From the NCBI RefSeq assembly GCF_020080835.1, contig NC_058165.1, positions 2,455,771-2,519,770 of the forward strand: a stretch of 64,000 nucleotides of DNA. The letters run 5' to 3'. Source of the stretch: Cotesia glomerata. Taxonomy: Eukaryota; Arthropoda; Insecta; Hymenoptera; Braconidae. Shown here in pieces: positions 20,294 through 32,809 of the stretch. Both the position numbers and the translations under genes were made by a program. A model generated the notes under the pieces. It did no database searches and had not been told where the DNA came from. It saw only the letters and a list, made by a program, of their open reading frames with translations. Each line of letters starts with the position of its first letter. The first letter of the stretch is position 1.

Positions 20294-23200
20294 TTATTCT
20301 AAAATTAGTTAATAATTTTTAGTTTTTTTTTTAATTAATTAATTATGTTGATAAGAAAAAATTTATTTATTATTCTTGATGAAATTAGCTAGAATTTTTG
20401 ATAAATTTTTATCAATAGCAAAAGCATGGACCAAAATGTATTTCAGGACCTGAAATAAAATTAAGATTGAATTTAATAATAAAAAATTATAAACAATTTT
20501 TTTTTTTTTTTATCAAATTTATTAAGTTTGATCTTCATAAGATATCTTTTGAAATAAAAATTTTTTTTTAATTAATAAATTACGAGAGAAAGTTTTTTAG
20601 AATAAATTTTATTAATATTTTTTAAAATAATTTTTTTAGCTAAAAAATCTTGAAAATTGTTAGATATTTATTCGATTAATTTTAATTCTTTTTAAAATTT
20701 GAATTTATGGTAATTAGATATCTGACGATGAGAATTTTTTCTATAATTCTTATAAAGAGAAAATAGTGAAAAAATAAAAAGATATAATTTATATTATTAA
20801 GAGAATAAGAAAAAATTAATGTCTAGGAAATTAATATGATAAAATCGGTTTTTTTAGTGGAATTTAGTTTCATTGAAAAGGTCTTGACTTGAATTTGTGA
20901 CTTTTCAAGGTTTTATATTATTCTCACCGAGAGTTGATTTATTATGATAAGTATTTAGGCTGCATTTGAAAATGTTTTATCTCTAAATACATAATTGAGA
21001 AATTACCTTGTATCTTGAGAACTATTGACATTTTTAAAAATATAAGCTCACTCCGACATTATACTCATCGAGAACTTTAATTTGAGTACCCACATCAATT
21101 TTTCATATATTTTATATATTTATATATTTCACAAATATAATATATATGAAATAAATAAAAAAATGCCATGTGGGTACTCAAATGAAAGCTCTCGATGAGT
21201 GTAACATCAGGAGGAGCTAACACCCGTAAAAATGTGAATAATTAAGAAATTACATTGTATTTTGTCAACTATCGATATTTTTAAAAATATAAGCTCACTC
21301 CGATGTTGCACTCATCGAGACCTTTCATTTGAGTACCCACATCAATATTTCATATATTTTATAAATTTATATATTTCACAAATACCACATATATAAAATA
21401 TATAAAAAATGTCATGTGGGTACTCAAATAAAATGTCTTGATGAGTGTAACATCGAAATGAGTTTATATCTTAAAAAATTGTCAATAATTAAGAAATGAC
21501 CTTGTTTCTTGTTAACTATTGACATTTTCAAAGATATAAGCTCATCACGATGTTGCACTCATCAAGACCTTTCATTTGAGTACCCACATCAATTTTTCAT
21601 ATATTTTTATATATTATATATATGTATATATGAAAAATATATCAAAAATACATATGGGTACTCAAATGAAAGCTGTTGATGAGTATAACATTGAAATGAG
21701 TTTATATTTTTAAAAATTTCAATAGTTAAGAAATGACATTGTATCTTGTAAATTAATGACATTTTTAAAGATATAAGCTCATCCCGATGTTACACTCATC
21801 GAGACCTTTCATTTGAGTATCCACATTAATTTTTCATATATTTTATATATTTATATATTTCACAAATATCATATATATTAAATATATAAAAAATGCCATG
21901 TGGGTACTCAAATAAAAAGTCCTGATGAGTGTAACATCGAAATGAGCTTATATCTTTAAAAATATCAATAATTAAAAAATGACCTTGTATCTTGTCAAAT
22001 ATTAACATTTTTTAAGATATAAGCTCATCCCGACATTACACTCATCAAGACCTTTCATTTGAGTACCCACATCGATTTTTCATATATTTTATATATTTAT
22101 ATATATTACATATATGTATATATGAAAAATATATAAAAATGCATGTGGGTACTCAAATGAAAGCTCTTGATGAGTGTAACATCAAGATGAGTTTATATAT
22201 TTAAAAACTTCAATAGTTAAGAAAATACAGTGCAATTTAACAAAAGTCATTATTTAATAAACCAAAATTTCACTTACTTATCAATCTTTACGGCAGTCAC
22301 GTAGTGACTGCCAACTTGCTTGTCTAAACTAAATCTAAAACTTTGTTAAAGATTTCATGTAACTAAAATTCCTATATATATAAATTTTTATAAAAAATGA
22401 AATTTTTTAAAAATATCTTAATAATACAATATTTTGGTCCATGTTTCTTGAATTACTATAAACAGTCAATCTTCTACCATAAAAATTATTTCAGTATCTT
22501 ATCAATATTTCCCCCTAAACTATTAAATTTATTTTTTCAAAAATCCCCCCCCCCCCTCAAAAAAAAAAAAACCAAAAATTAATAAAACCAAAAACTTCTA
22601 GCATTCCGAAAGACTACCCGGACCATCATATATCCACCAGGAAACAGTGTACACCCAAGACCCAAAAGGGACGCGCGAGCACCCAGCATGTTTGCCATCA
22701 TCAGAAAGTTCTCAAATTCTCCTCTCACCACCGCCGATTCCAGCGCACTCTATGGCGAACCATACCATAGCATTCATGCGTTCTCAATCATTTCCCGTTC
22801 GTCACAACGGTCCGGGAAGGCCGCCCAAAAACTCGTTAATAATCCCCACCCTAACCCCACTTGGAACCGCGTTCCCCCGACCAGGTCATATGGTTAACCC
22901 CTCGGTTCCTGGAACAACCTCCAGCCCGTCAACGACCACAGGAACATCAACCATAGACACCACGTCAACCCTAGACGCGAGCAGTTCCCGGAACTCTGAT
23001 ACGTCTACCCCGGGATTGCCGGGAACACCTGGGCCCGGATTGCCTGGAACCCCCGGGCCTTCTGGGCCCAATGGTCCTAACGGACCGAACGGACCTAACG
23101 GTCCTAATAGTGGTTCCGGGAACCCAGGTGGCAGCACCAGTAGTTCCACTGCAGCTTCCCCGGCAAAAATAAAGCCAAAGTGCCAGTGTGAAGTTTGCTA

Positions 23201-23819
23201 CAAAGAATTCGGCCACAAAAGCAACCTATTTATCCACATGCGCACTCACAATGGTGAGCGACCATACAAATGTAATCAATGTGATAAATGTTTTACCCAC
23301 AGTGGTAATTTGGCTATTCATATGCGCACGCACTCTGGTGAGCGGCCATACGCTTGTCAAATTTGCGGTAAAATGTTCAGCCACTCTGGTAACTTATCAA
23401 CACATTTACGCACGCACTCTGGTGTTAAACCGTACAAATGCAGTGTTTGCGGCAAAGAATTCCGCCATAGTGGTAACCTATCGATACACGAACGTATTCA
23501 TTCTGGAATTAAGCCATTTCAGTGCAAAATTTGTGGAAAAGAATTTTATCACAGCGGTAATTTAACGACGCATATGAAAAAACACCCCATGGATAAAGAT
23601 AGCCTGGGCCCAGGACCTGTTGGTAGAGGACATGGTCATCCAATTGTGGTTGATGATCAACAGGTTGAAGTTCAAATTGATGGGTCAAGTCAAATGGATG
23701 CTGTTATGGATTCTACTATGGATGAAGAAGAGAGGTTGGATCCCAGTGCTGCTTGTTCCGCTGAAATTTCTGAGGCGGATGAACATGAGGCTGAACGTGT
23801 GTATGAACCCTCTAGTTAA
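19884..23819 (+). CDS. C2H2 zinc-finger transcription factor (five fingers)
   Basis: Two coding exons, 19884-20159 and 22602-23819, join in phase 0 to 497 residues. Exon 1 (MFSLVPIKQEYSSVEEENQS) contains an eight-histidine run and an alanine run. Exon 2 holds a long Ser/Thr/Pro-rich disordered part and a collagen-like Gly-Pro-Asn stretch. Five classical C2H2 fingers follow at residues about 286-420 with H[ST]GxxPYxC linkers. The fingers share an unusual HSGNL helix start (FTHSGNLAIHMRTH, FSHSGNLSTHLRTH and so on), so they probably read similar DNA triplets. An acidic tail follows. Nuclear DNA binding is inferred from the fingers; I do not recognise the orthologue. The region is clearly GC-richer than its surroundings. 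The 2.4-kb intron carries a Helitron. The real start is the ATG at 19884, not an upstream TTG. Confidence 0.88.
20788..22322 (+). mobile_element. Helitron-like element, copy H2 (zinc-finger intron)
   Basis: The left end TTTATATTATTAAGAGAAT lies after A, and the family's 'aaaatcggtttttttagtg' follows. The interior has about five hairpin monomers. The right end is the 'ggcagtcac-gta-gtgactgcc' hairpin with a decayed GCTTG before T (consensus GCTAG|T). Same orientation as the host gene. No coding capacity. Confidence 0.75.
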
Positions 23820-24160
23820 TGGCAATAATTTTTAAGGTTAATATTACTGACATAAATATACATTTAATAACAGCCAATAAATTATTTTTTAATAATAATG
23901 TTATGGATAATTTGAGTTTTGGGAGTTTTAAAAGCAGTTTTCTTTTTTTTTAGTAATAATTGTAGAAATTTTTTATTTTTAGGTTAAAAAAATGCAAAAT
24001 TTAATTTTGTTTTTTGTAATGAGTGATGCTTAAAATTTTTTAGCTCTTTGGGATTTAAGGTTTTTATTATAAATTTTAGGAGGTTAGGTGTAACTAATAG
24101 AGAATCGTCGAGTCTGTAGAGTTTTATTGTAAAGGTTGCAGGGAAATTCTTTTAAATTTT
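23820..24160 (+). other. Zinc-finger gene 3'UTR and flank
   Basis: AT-rich. AATAAA at 23876 is a candidate polyadenylation signal. Nothing else seen. Confidence 0.4.
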
Positions 24161-24740
24161 GTAATTTTGTGGTTTGTCTGATTTTTATGTTTGATAATAG
24201 AAATTGGGGATTTTTGGGAAAAAATACAATTTTTTAGGTTACTGCGCATGCGTGGAACTTGGAACAAGCTCTGCGCATGCGCGGAACTTGGAACAGGTTC
24301 TGCGCATGCGCGGAACTTGTTCCTGGCGCAGAGCCAATAGAAATTGAGCGCTAGTTAAAAGGTAGCAAATTTTGGTTCCATAAAAAAAAGTGTTTTGGGA
24401 AGGAATAATAGATATAATGTTTTTTTTTTTAACAAAATTTTTTGGTAGAGAAGAAATAAATGTAAAATATTTTTGATTACTAAAAAAAAAAAAAATTAAT
24501 TATTTTTGTGGTTGGTCTTTAATTTTTGTTCGGTCTTTGTTTGATTAAAAATTGGGAATTTGAGGTGAAAAATTTATTTTTGTAACTCTTCGCATTCGCG
24601 GAACTTGTGACAGGTTCAGAGCCAATAGAAAATGAGCGCTAGTTAAAAGGTAGTAAATTTTGGTTCCATATGATTAAAAAAGGGTCTTTTGTTGAAAAAA
24701 TTTAATTTTTTATCAATTTTTTTATTAAAAAGAAGTAAAT
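24160..24740. repeat. Tandem duplication carrying NRF1-like TGCGCATGCGC repeats
   Basis: TGCGCATGCG occurs three times with a 29-base period (24243, 24272, 24301), each followed by 'ggaacttg'. The block then reads 'gagccaatagaaattgagcg' and 'ctagttaaaaggtag'. A diverged second copy lies at 24590-24665 with only one, weakened core ('ttcgcattcgcggaac'). TGCGCATGCGC matches the binding consensus of NRF1 (Ewg in flies), and 'gccaat' is a CCAAT box. Whether this is a promoter or repeat debris is not clear. Confidence 0.65.
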
Positions 24741-24884
24741 GTGTAAAATATTGTTTAATACAAAAAAAAAAATTTTTTTTGTATAGAAATTTTTATTTAA
24801 ATGCAATTTAAAAAGAAATTTTGTTTTTAATTTTGAATAATTTTTTTTTAGCTGAAGAAATAATTTTTTCAAAAAATTTTTTTT

Positions 24885-25200
24885 TTTTTAATAATTTAAT
24901 TCAAAATTCAAAAATTGCTTATAAAATTGTTTTTATGTAAAAAACAAATTTTTGTTTTTTAATTAAAAAAAAAAAAATTTTTTTTATTTTTTCAGCTAAA
25001 AAAAATAATTTCAAATTAAATTTTTTCTTTGAAAAAATAATTTTTTTTTTGTTTAATTAATTTTAGTTTAAAATTCAAAAATTGCTTATAAAATTGTTTT
25101 TATGTAAAAAAAATTTTTTTTTAAACAAATTTGTTTTAATTAAAAAAAAAATATTTTAATTTTTTCAGCTAAAAAATAAAATAATTCAAAATTAATTCCT
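24885..25200. repeat. Two to three AT-rich direct repeats
   Basis: 'attcaaaaattgcttataaa' followed by 'attgtttttatgtaaaaaa' is found near 24902 and 25072, in longer similar blocks that include 'tttttcagctaaaaaa'. Simple tandem duplication of flanking DNA. Confidence 0.6.
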
Positions 25201-25287
25201 TCTTAAAAAATTGTTCCTTTTTGCTTAAAAAAAAACTAAAATTTTCGCTAAAAATTTTTAAAATAATTAACAATAAAAAAAAAAAGA

Positions 25288-25332
25288 TTTCCTAGCAACC
25301 GTTGCTAAGGAAGTGCTTCCATAGCAACCACA
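25288..25332. promoter_or_regulatory. RFX/X-box-like double site
   Basis: Three copies of the half site AGCAAC/GTTGCT lie within about 45 bases ('tagcaaccgttgctaagga', 'ttccatagcaaccac'), arranged partly as inverted repeats like an X-box. The match is by motif only. It might regulate a neighbouring gene or be chance. Confidence 0.3.
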
Positions 25333-26520
25333 ATTATTTTTAAATATAAGTCGCGCTTGGTACTCATTAAAAAAAAAAAACTAATTTTTGACCAGGTTAT
25401 ATTTATTAAACATTTTTATATTTGTTTTTAAGAAATATAACAAAATTAAAGAGTATGCAAATGAATAATCTGCATTTAAAAAAAATGTATTTTAAAATGA
25501 TTACCAATTACAAAGAAAAAAAAAATAAAATGTACGGTGTCTTTTTGAAGACATCAATAAATGTGCTGCAATTATATTTATATTGATTTGTAATTGCTGT
25601 GAATAATAGTGGTTATTTGTTAATCGCCTTAAAAATGATAAATAACAAGCATAAAAATTAATTGAATAAATTTTAATTCATTAATTAGTTGTACTATATT
25701 ATGTATAAGTATATATATTATATATAAATAAAAAAAAAATTATTTATGGTTTAAGGTTTTCAATAGAATAATAATCATATTATAGAATCTCCAGATTTAA
25801 GTAATATGTACTTAAAAAAAATAATGAAATTCCTTTTTTTTTTATTCAGTATATCAATTATTGCAATTTGTATGAATTTTTGTTTGTTTATCGTGCTATT
25901 TGCGCGTAATTGGAAGAAATAAGAGTATAGACATATTAAGAAGATATGAATATTTTTTAATTTAAAAATTTTATTTTTTAATTAATTCTTAAACGTATAC
26001 ATAGATATATTATAAAATAAAAATAATAAAAAATTTGCAATATAAATTTAGAATTGTTTATAATTAATACCTAAAATTGTTTTTTATTTTAGATTTTTAT
26101 TAAAATTATTTTATTTTAATTAATTAATTAATTAATTTTAATTAGATAATTAATTAATTAATTATTTTATTTTTTATTTTGGGAAAATTTTGAACCTTAT
26201 AAAAAGAATAAAATTTTTATATATTTTAGTCTTAAGTGAGGAAGTATAACTGGAACTTAATAACTGTTAGAGATAACAAAATTAACTGTACATTTTTCGG
26301 GATGCAAATTATTTACTTTATTTACATGGTATATTTTTTTTTTGGAGCAAAAAAAAATAAATTTTAAGTCAAGTATTTTTTTTAATGATAAGAATTTTAA
26401 GTTTGGATATTTTATTTAAAATCTATGAGATTTTTATAGTAATAATAATAATAATAATCTTTCTTAAAAATATAAATTTATTGAGAGATTTTTAAGAAGA
26501 AATAAATATTTTGAGAAGAA
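25333..26520. other. AT-rich intergenic DNA
   Basis: No gene recognised. It contains a short (TTAA)n-type palindromic run at 26118-26165 and an (AAT)n run beginning near 26440. Confidence 0.5.
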
Positions 26521-26534
26521 ATTTTTTGTCAAGA

Positions 26535-26536
<2 letters not shown>

Positions 26537-26573
<37 letters not shown>

Positions 26574-26583
26574 TAATAATAAC
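26537..26583. repeat. (AAT)n microsatellite
   Basis: About 12 AAT units immediately outside the 3' end of a minus-strand Helitron copy. The same trinucleotide flanks the right end of the copy at 43.7 kb. Confidence 0.9.
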
Positions 26584-26802
26584 TAGCAATCTTGCAGTCA
26601 CTACGTGACTGCCGTAACTTGTGAACTATAAATGAATAAAAATTTTGATTTATTAAATAATGAATTTTGTAAAATTGCACTGTAATTTCTTAAATATTGA
26701 CATTTTTAAAGAAATAAGCTCATCCCGATGTTACGCTCATCAAGAGCTTTTATTTGAGTACCCACATGCATTTTTGATATATTTTTCATATATACATATA
26801 TG

Positions 26803-26887
<85 letters not shown>

Positions 26888-28012
26888 ATATATGAAAAAT
26901 TGATGTGGGTACTCAAACGAAAGGTCTCGATTATAATATAAGAATGATCTTATATCTTTAAAAATATCAATAGTTTACAAGATTCAGTTTAATTTCTTAA
27001 TTATTGATATTTTTAAAGATATAAACTCATTTCAATGTTACACTCATCAAGAGCTTTCATTTGAGTACCCACATGGCATTTTTCATATATTTTATATATA
27101 TGGTATTTGTGAAATATATATAATATATAAAATATATAAAAAATTGATGTAGGTACTTAAATGAAAGGTCTCGATGAGTGTAACATCAGGATGAGCTTAT
27201 ATCTTTAAAAATATCAATAGTTGACAAGATACAATGTCATTTTTTAATTATTGACATTTTTTAAAATATAAACTCAGTGTAATTTTACACTCATCAAGAG
27301 CTTTCATTTGAGTACCCACATGTATTTTTGATATATTTTTCATATATACATATATATAAAAATATATGAAAAATTGATGTGGGTACTCAAATGAAAGGTC
27401 TCGATGAGTGTAATGTAAAGGTGAGCTTATATCTTTGAAAATGTTAATAGTTGACAAGAAACAAGCTCATTTCTTAATTATTGACATTTTTAAAGATATA
27501 AGCTCATTTCAAAGTTATATTCATCGAGACCTTTCATTTGAGTACCCACATGGCATTTTTCATATATTTTATATATATGGTATTTGTAAAATATATATAA
27601 TATATAAAATATACTAAAAATTGAAGTGGGTACTCAAATGAAAGGTCTCGATGAGTATAACATCAGAATGAGTTTATATCTTTAAAAATGTCATTAGTTC
27701 ACAAGATACAAGCTCATTTCTTAATTATTGACATTTTTAAAGGTATAAAATCACCCTGACATTACACTCATCAAGACCTTTCATTTGAGTACCCACATGA
27801 CATTTTTCATATATTTCATATATATAGTATTTATCAAATATATATAAATATATAAAATATACTAAAAATTGAAGTGGGTACTCAAATGAAAGGTCTCAAT
27901 GAGTATAACATCAAAATGAGCTTATTTTTTAAAAAATGTCAATAGTTCCTAAGATACATCGTCATTTCTCAATTATATATCTAAAAATATTTTCGCATAA
28001 TTATAATAATAA
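26583..28012 (-). mobile_element. Helitron-like element, copy H3 (minus strand)
   Basis: On the plus strand the element opens A|CTAGCAATCTTGCAGTCAC, with the terminal hairpin 'gcagtcac-tac-gtgactgc'. The 5' end near 28012 is decayed. The interior has about five hairpin monomers. The loop of the first monomer has expanded into a (TA)n run of roughly 80 bases (26807-26885), which shows how the palindrome centre mutates. Confidence 0.78.
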
Positions 28013-28750
28013 ACATTTTTTTAACTAAAAAAAATTTCTTTTCTAAAAACAAAAATATCAAAAAAAAATGATTTCTTCTTAATAATTTCCCTATAAATAA
28101 AAAAAAAACCTTAAAACGGTGTCACCAATCACAACTCAATTATTAAAATGAAACTATAATCCTTACAACCTAAAAATTATCCACTTATCCTCTTCAACCT
28201 ACAATTTTCCTTCAGAGTTTAAAAAAAAATAAATAAATCATAATTAAAATATCAACCTTGCAACAATTTAAAATCTATAAATAGATACATAAAAAGTGAT
28301 TTTTCTTTAAAAAATAAAAAAGAAAACCTTTCATTATAAAAGTGTATATACATTTATTTTTAATTCCAGCAAACTACTGGCTATTTATAGCCAACAGTGA
28401 AATAGGTCTAGTATCGTGATTATAGAGTATGTATGCTGTTGAGCAGGTGAATTAACAAGAATAATAAAAGAAAGAAAGAAGACTACTACTGTAAGTACCA
28501 ATACATAAATATATAAGTATATATTGGAATATATACAGTGGATATAAGAAAGCAACGAGCAACCTCATCACCGAGTCTACTCACACTCGCATTAGAACGC
28601 GCTACATTAGCGAAGACGATTGCAAAGAAGAAGAAGAAGAAAATCTGGTGAAGAAGAAGAAGAAGCTTCTGCTCACCTGAGCTATTTTCATCCAACCAGT
28701 TTCCGAACAAATGAATAAAAAAAATAAAAATAGTGTGTAGAAGAGCGTAC
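28013..28750. other. Intergenic DNA with possible promoter/leader
   Basis: AT-rich to about 28360, then more balanced. 'ggctatttatagccaacagt' at 28379 resembles a TATA-type core. A purine-rich leader ('gaagaagaagaagaaaatct') and an A-rich stretch lead to the ATG at 28753. Assignment to the candidate microprotein gene is tentative. Confidence 0.3.
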
Positions 28751-28752
28751 AA

Positions 28753-28996
28753 ATGGCGCCGGAAGGAGAATTAAAAGGTAGGGCTTGCTGCTGGCTCGTG
28801 AACCCTTTTTTACTTAGGTCTTATACTTATAATTCCTTCTCTTAGATCCTGATCCTTCTTGTATTTTTATTCCTCTTTCGGTAACATATTTTTAGCTGGG
28901 AAAAATAAACTAATAAGAAAAATACTCGGAGAAGAGAAGAAGGAGGATGCCAAATCGAGAGACTCCGGAGAGAGGTACAAGAACAAGAGGACGTAG
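28753..28996 (+). CDS. Candidate two-exon microprotein (41 residues)
   Basis: Exon 28753-28777 (MAPEGELK plus one base) ends at AAAAG|GTAGGG. A 118-base intron with a T-rich tract ends at CATATTTTTAG (28895). Exon 28896-28996 continues in frame (AGKNKLIRKILGEEKKEDAK) to a TAG, giving 41 very charged residues. The exons are GC-richer than the surroundings and the ATG context (acaaATGG) is good. It may instead be the N terminus of a larger protein, because a possible donor (GAGAG|GTACAAG) lies before the stop, or it may be a leader of the transporter gene at 34.4 kb. No family recognised. Evidence is splice logic and composition only. Confidence 0.35.
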
Positions 28997-29199
28997 TTCG
29001 ACGACATGGAACGAGTTCTGACCCTCAGGAGTACGCTGCTAACTCTCTTGCTGGTCACTCTCAGGAGCCAAACTCTAAATTGTTTTTAATTGTTGCTTTT
29101 AAACGTTTCATTTTGGTTATTTTTAGTTTGCTCAAGTTTCAATAAATAATTATCAACAAGCTAATCTGTCAGGTCAGTTGAACTTTCTATTGTTGCGTA

Positions 29200-30760
29200 A
29201 ATAATACTAAGCAAGTTTATTATTATTATTGTTAGTTTTTTTTTGTTAGATAAATTTTTTGAAAATTTAAGTTTGGATTGTTTTTTTTTTTATGAAGAAA
29301 TAATATTAGTTTTTTTGATAGAAATTTATAATTTATTTCTTTGCAAACATTTTTATTAATTTTAAAAATAAGTTTGAATTTTTTTATTAGTAAAGAAATA
29401 ATATTGATTTATTTTTATTAGATAAATTTTTTGAAATATTCCTTTTTATTAGTGAAGAAATAATATTAATTGTTATTAAATTTTTTGAAGATAAATTTAT
29501 AAGTTTTTTTTTATTAATTTTAAATTTTTGTTAAAAAAAAAGTTTGAATTTTTTTATTAGATTAATTTTTTGAAATATTTTTTTTATTCGTGAAGAAATA
29601 TTAATTTTTATTATTTTGTTTTTTTTTTGAATAAAATTTTTGTTTTTTTTTTTAATTTAAGTTTGAATTTTTTTTTTAGTGAAGAAATATTAAATTTTTT
29701 GAAGAAATTTATAATTTTGTCTTTTGCAATTTTTATTATTAATTTTAAAACTTTGTTTTAAAAAAAGTGAATTTTTTTATTAATCAAGAAATAATATTAA
29801 TTTTTTTTATCACATAAATTTTTAAAAAATTTTAAATATTCCTTTTTATTAGTGAAGAAATAATATTTTTTGTTAAATTTTTTGAATATAAATTTATTTT
29901 TTTTTGCAATTGTTATTATTAATTTTAAAACTTTGTTTTAAAAAAATTTAAGTTTGAATTTTTTATTAGCGAAGAAATAATAAATTTATAAATTTTTTCT
30001 TTGCCATTTTTTTAAATTAATTTTAAAAGTTTGGGTTGAAAAAAGTTAAGTTTGAATTTTTCTATTAATTAACAAAAAATATTGTTTTTTTTTTATTAGA
30101 TAAATTTTTTGAAATATTTTTTTTTATTAATGAAGAAATAATATTAATTTTTATTAAATTTTTTGAAGATAAATTAATATTTTTTTCTTTGCAATTGTTT
30201 TTAGTAATTTTAAAATTTTGTTTTAAAACAAGACAAGTTTGATTTTTTTTTTATTAGATACATTTTTTGAAAATTTAAGTTTAAAATATTGTTTTTTATT
30301 AATGAAGAAATAATATTGATTTTTTTTTCTTTATTAGATGAATTTTTTACTTTTTTTTTTAATTTTAGTTTCAAAAAATGTCAAATTTAAAATATTTTTT
30401 TTTTTTAGTGAAAAAATAATATTATTTTGTATTTGTTAGATACATTTTTTATGTTTTTTAATTTTAATTATTAAAAAAATGTTTAATTATTAAAAAAGTT
30501 TCAAATATTTTATTATTAGTGAAGAAATAATCTTAATTTTTATTGTTATTTGATAGATTAATTTTTTATTTGTTATTAGCAATTACTTAAAAATTTTAGA
30601 TGTTAAAAAATTGAAGCTTGAAATAGTTTTTTTATTAGTGAAAAAATAATATAAATTTTTATAAAATTGTTTAAAGATAAATTTCTAATTTTAATTAAAA
30701 AAAAAATTAAATTAAAAATTCTTAATTAAAGAAGAAATAATATTCTTTTTAAAAAATTAT
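29200..30760. repeat. Degenerate AT-rich array with 'gtgaagaaataatatt'
   Basis: 'agtgaagaaataatatt' and close variants recur roughly every 60-170 bases, alternating with 'ttagataaattttttgaaa'. The array is strongly diverged, with no coding potential. Confidence 0.6.
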
Positions 30761-32790
30761 CAAAAATTGATCTTTAAAATTTGAATTTAAAAAATTGCCT
30801 TCTTTTTTTTATTCTCATTTTATTTAATTCGGAAGACAGTGACCTCTGATATGACTCAGGAGTAAAATTTCCGGGGAACTCCTTTAGAGGGCTCGTTAAT
30901 ATTAAAACTCGTTTTCGAAGATAAATTCTCGGAGTTATTAAAAGGAAAAAAAAATAAATTGTGCAAATATGATATGAAATAAATTAAATTTGCAGCTTAA
31001 AAATTCCAAAATAAAAAATTGAAACTAAAAAGAAAAATTAATTAATTAAAATTAATTAAATTAATTAAATTAATTAAAATTAATTAAATTAAAAATTATT
31101 GATCATTTTTTTTTTTAATTAATAAACAAAAAAAAATCAATGACCAAGAAGAAATATAAAATTTAATTAGATTTATCAATATTTATAATTCTTGTATTAC
31201 AAATATGTCAATATTAGTATGAAAAATATGACGTATTTTACATACTTGTGTCAATTAAAATTATTTAGAAAGTAAATTTTATCGAGAATTTACTTAAGAA
31301 CTGCAGTGTTTTTTTTTATTAGGAGATAATTTATTCATAATAAATCGTTTAGGTAAAATAGAATGTTTTTAAATAATAAATTTATTTATTTATTAAATTT
31401 AATTTTTTAATATTAAATTATTTAATTATTAAAAAATATGTGGAATTTTTTAAAAAATTATTCAAGGCTTTTTTATGTTAAATTTAAAAATTTAAAAATT
31501 TAATTAAAAATTTTAGAATTAAAAAAATTTTATTAAATTGCAAAGTAAAAATTTTTGTGTTAAATTTTTATAAAAATTTTGCTGACGCAAAATTTTAATA
31601 AAATAAAATAAGGATATAATTTTGAAGTACAAATAACCTGAATTGAATTAAAGTAAATAAATAATAATAGTATTTTTAAAAATTACATATAAATAGCCTA
31701 TTTTTAAAAAACTTTAATATTTACTTAAATTAAAAAAAAATCCCGGCTAAATAAATACTCACAAAAAAAAACGATTTGTTTTTTTTAGTTTGTAATTTTT
31801 GATAAAGCTTATCGCATATGATATAATTAATCTGGTAATTCACAAGTAATTAACAATTATGCAATAGATCTATTTTTCTGATATTAAATGAGTAAAAAAT
31901 GTTTATTAAATGAAGTCATATTTATTTGTGAAGATAATTTCAACACAAAAAAGACCTTTTAATATAATTGACTAATTGTTTACTGTGAAATCATATTATA
32001 TAAATAACAGAAAATTTTATAGTATAAAATTAATATCAGAAAAAATATTATTATATTATTATTGAAATGATTTCTTTTATATAAATTGTGGAAAGTCTAT
32101 TATAAATTATAAGTAATTATTTATTTGCTATCGAGAATTATTCGAAAGCTTCTTTTTAAATTTCTAACAATTTTCTTTTATATATTTTTTTTTCTTCATG
32201 GAAAAATATTTAAATTTCTTAATATTTAATTTTAAATTATCTTTTAAAAATTTAATTATTTATTTTATTTTTTTTTTATTAAAAAAAAAAATTAATAATA
32301 TATTAAAAGAAGACTATAAAGATATTATTAAATCACAATTTAAAGTTTGCTCGTTTATGCTAATTAAACAATTTATTACCGCGTCTAGTATTGTATTATC
32401 TGCTGTGAAAACATAAATTATTTAATTATTATAGAGTTTTATTAGCAGCGTATTAACTTTTTATGCTTACTGACTTAATTGGAAAACCGAATAGAAATGA
32501 TTAAATTAAATGGTAAAAATTAACTACGGAACATTTATTTTAAATCGTTTTAATTTGTTTTTAATTATTTAGCGCGAAATTGCATTTTTTTTTATAGTAA
32601 AAAATATTTTTTTTCTTACTAAAATCATTAATTTTCAAAAAAACTAAATTTTTTTTTAATAAAATTCTTAATAAATAAAAATTATCAAATTTAAATTAAA
32701 CTAAGTAAATAAAATATAATGAAAAAAAAAATAATTTAATAAAGTTTTAATTATTCAAAAATTTATAAGAATTTTTATTAAGTATAAATA
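30761..32790. other. AT-rich intergenic DNA
   Basis: No gene seen. The only complex stretch is 30820-30945 ('cggaagacagtgacctctga', 'ttccggggaactcctttaga'), which could be conserved non-coding DNA. A 72-codon frame at 32198-32416 lacks any recognisable domain and is A/T-driven. Confidence 0.5.
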
Positions 32791-32809
32791 TAACAATTGA
32801 AAAAAAATT

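Noticed and set aside
21826..22008. Several 60-90 codon frames containing DIFKDISS and THQDLSFEYPH
   Set aside because: They recur wherever the Helitron hairpin monomer occurs (3303, 26660, 27248, 27435, 47215, 61259) and are translations of repeat DNA.
32198..32416. 72-codon frame as a gene
   Set aside because: Lys/Phe/Ile-rich A/T-driven frame without splice or promoter support.
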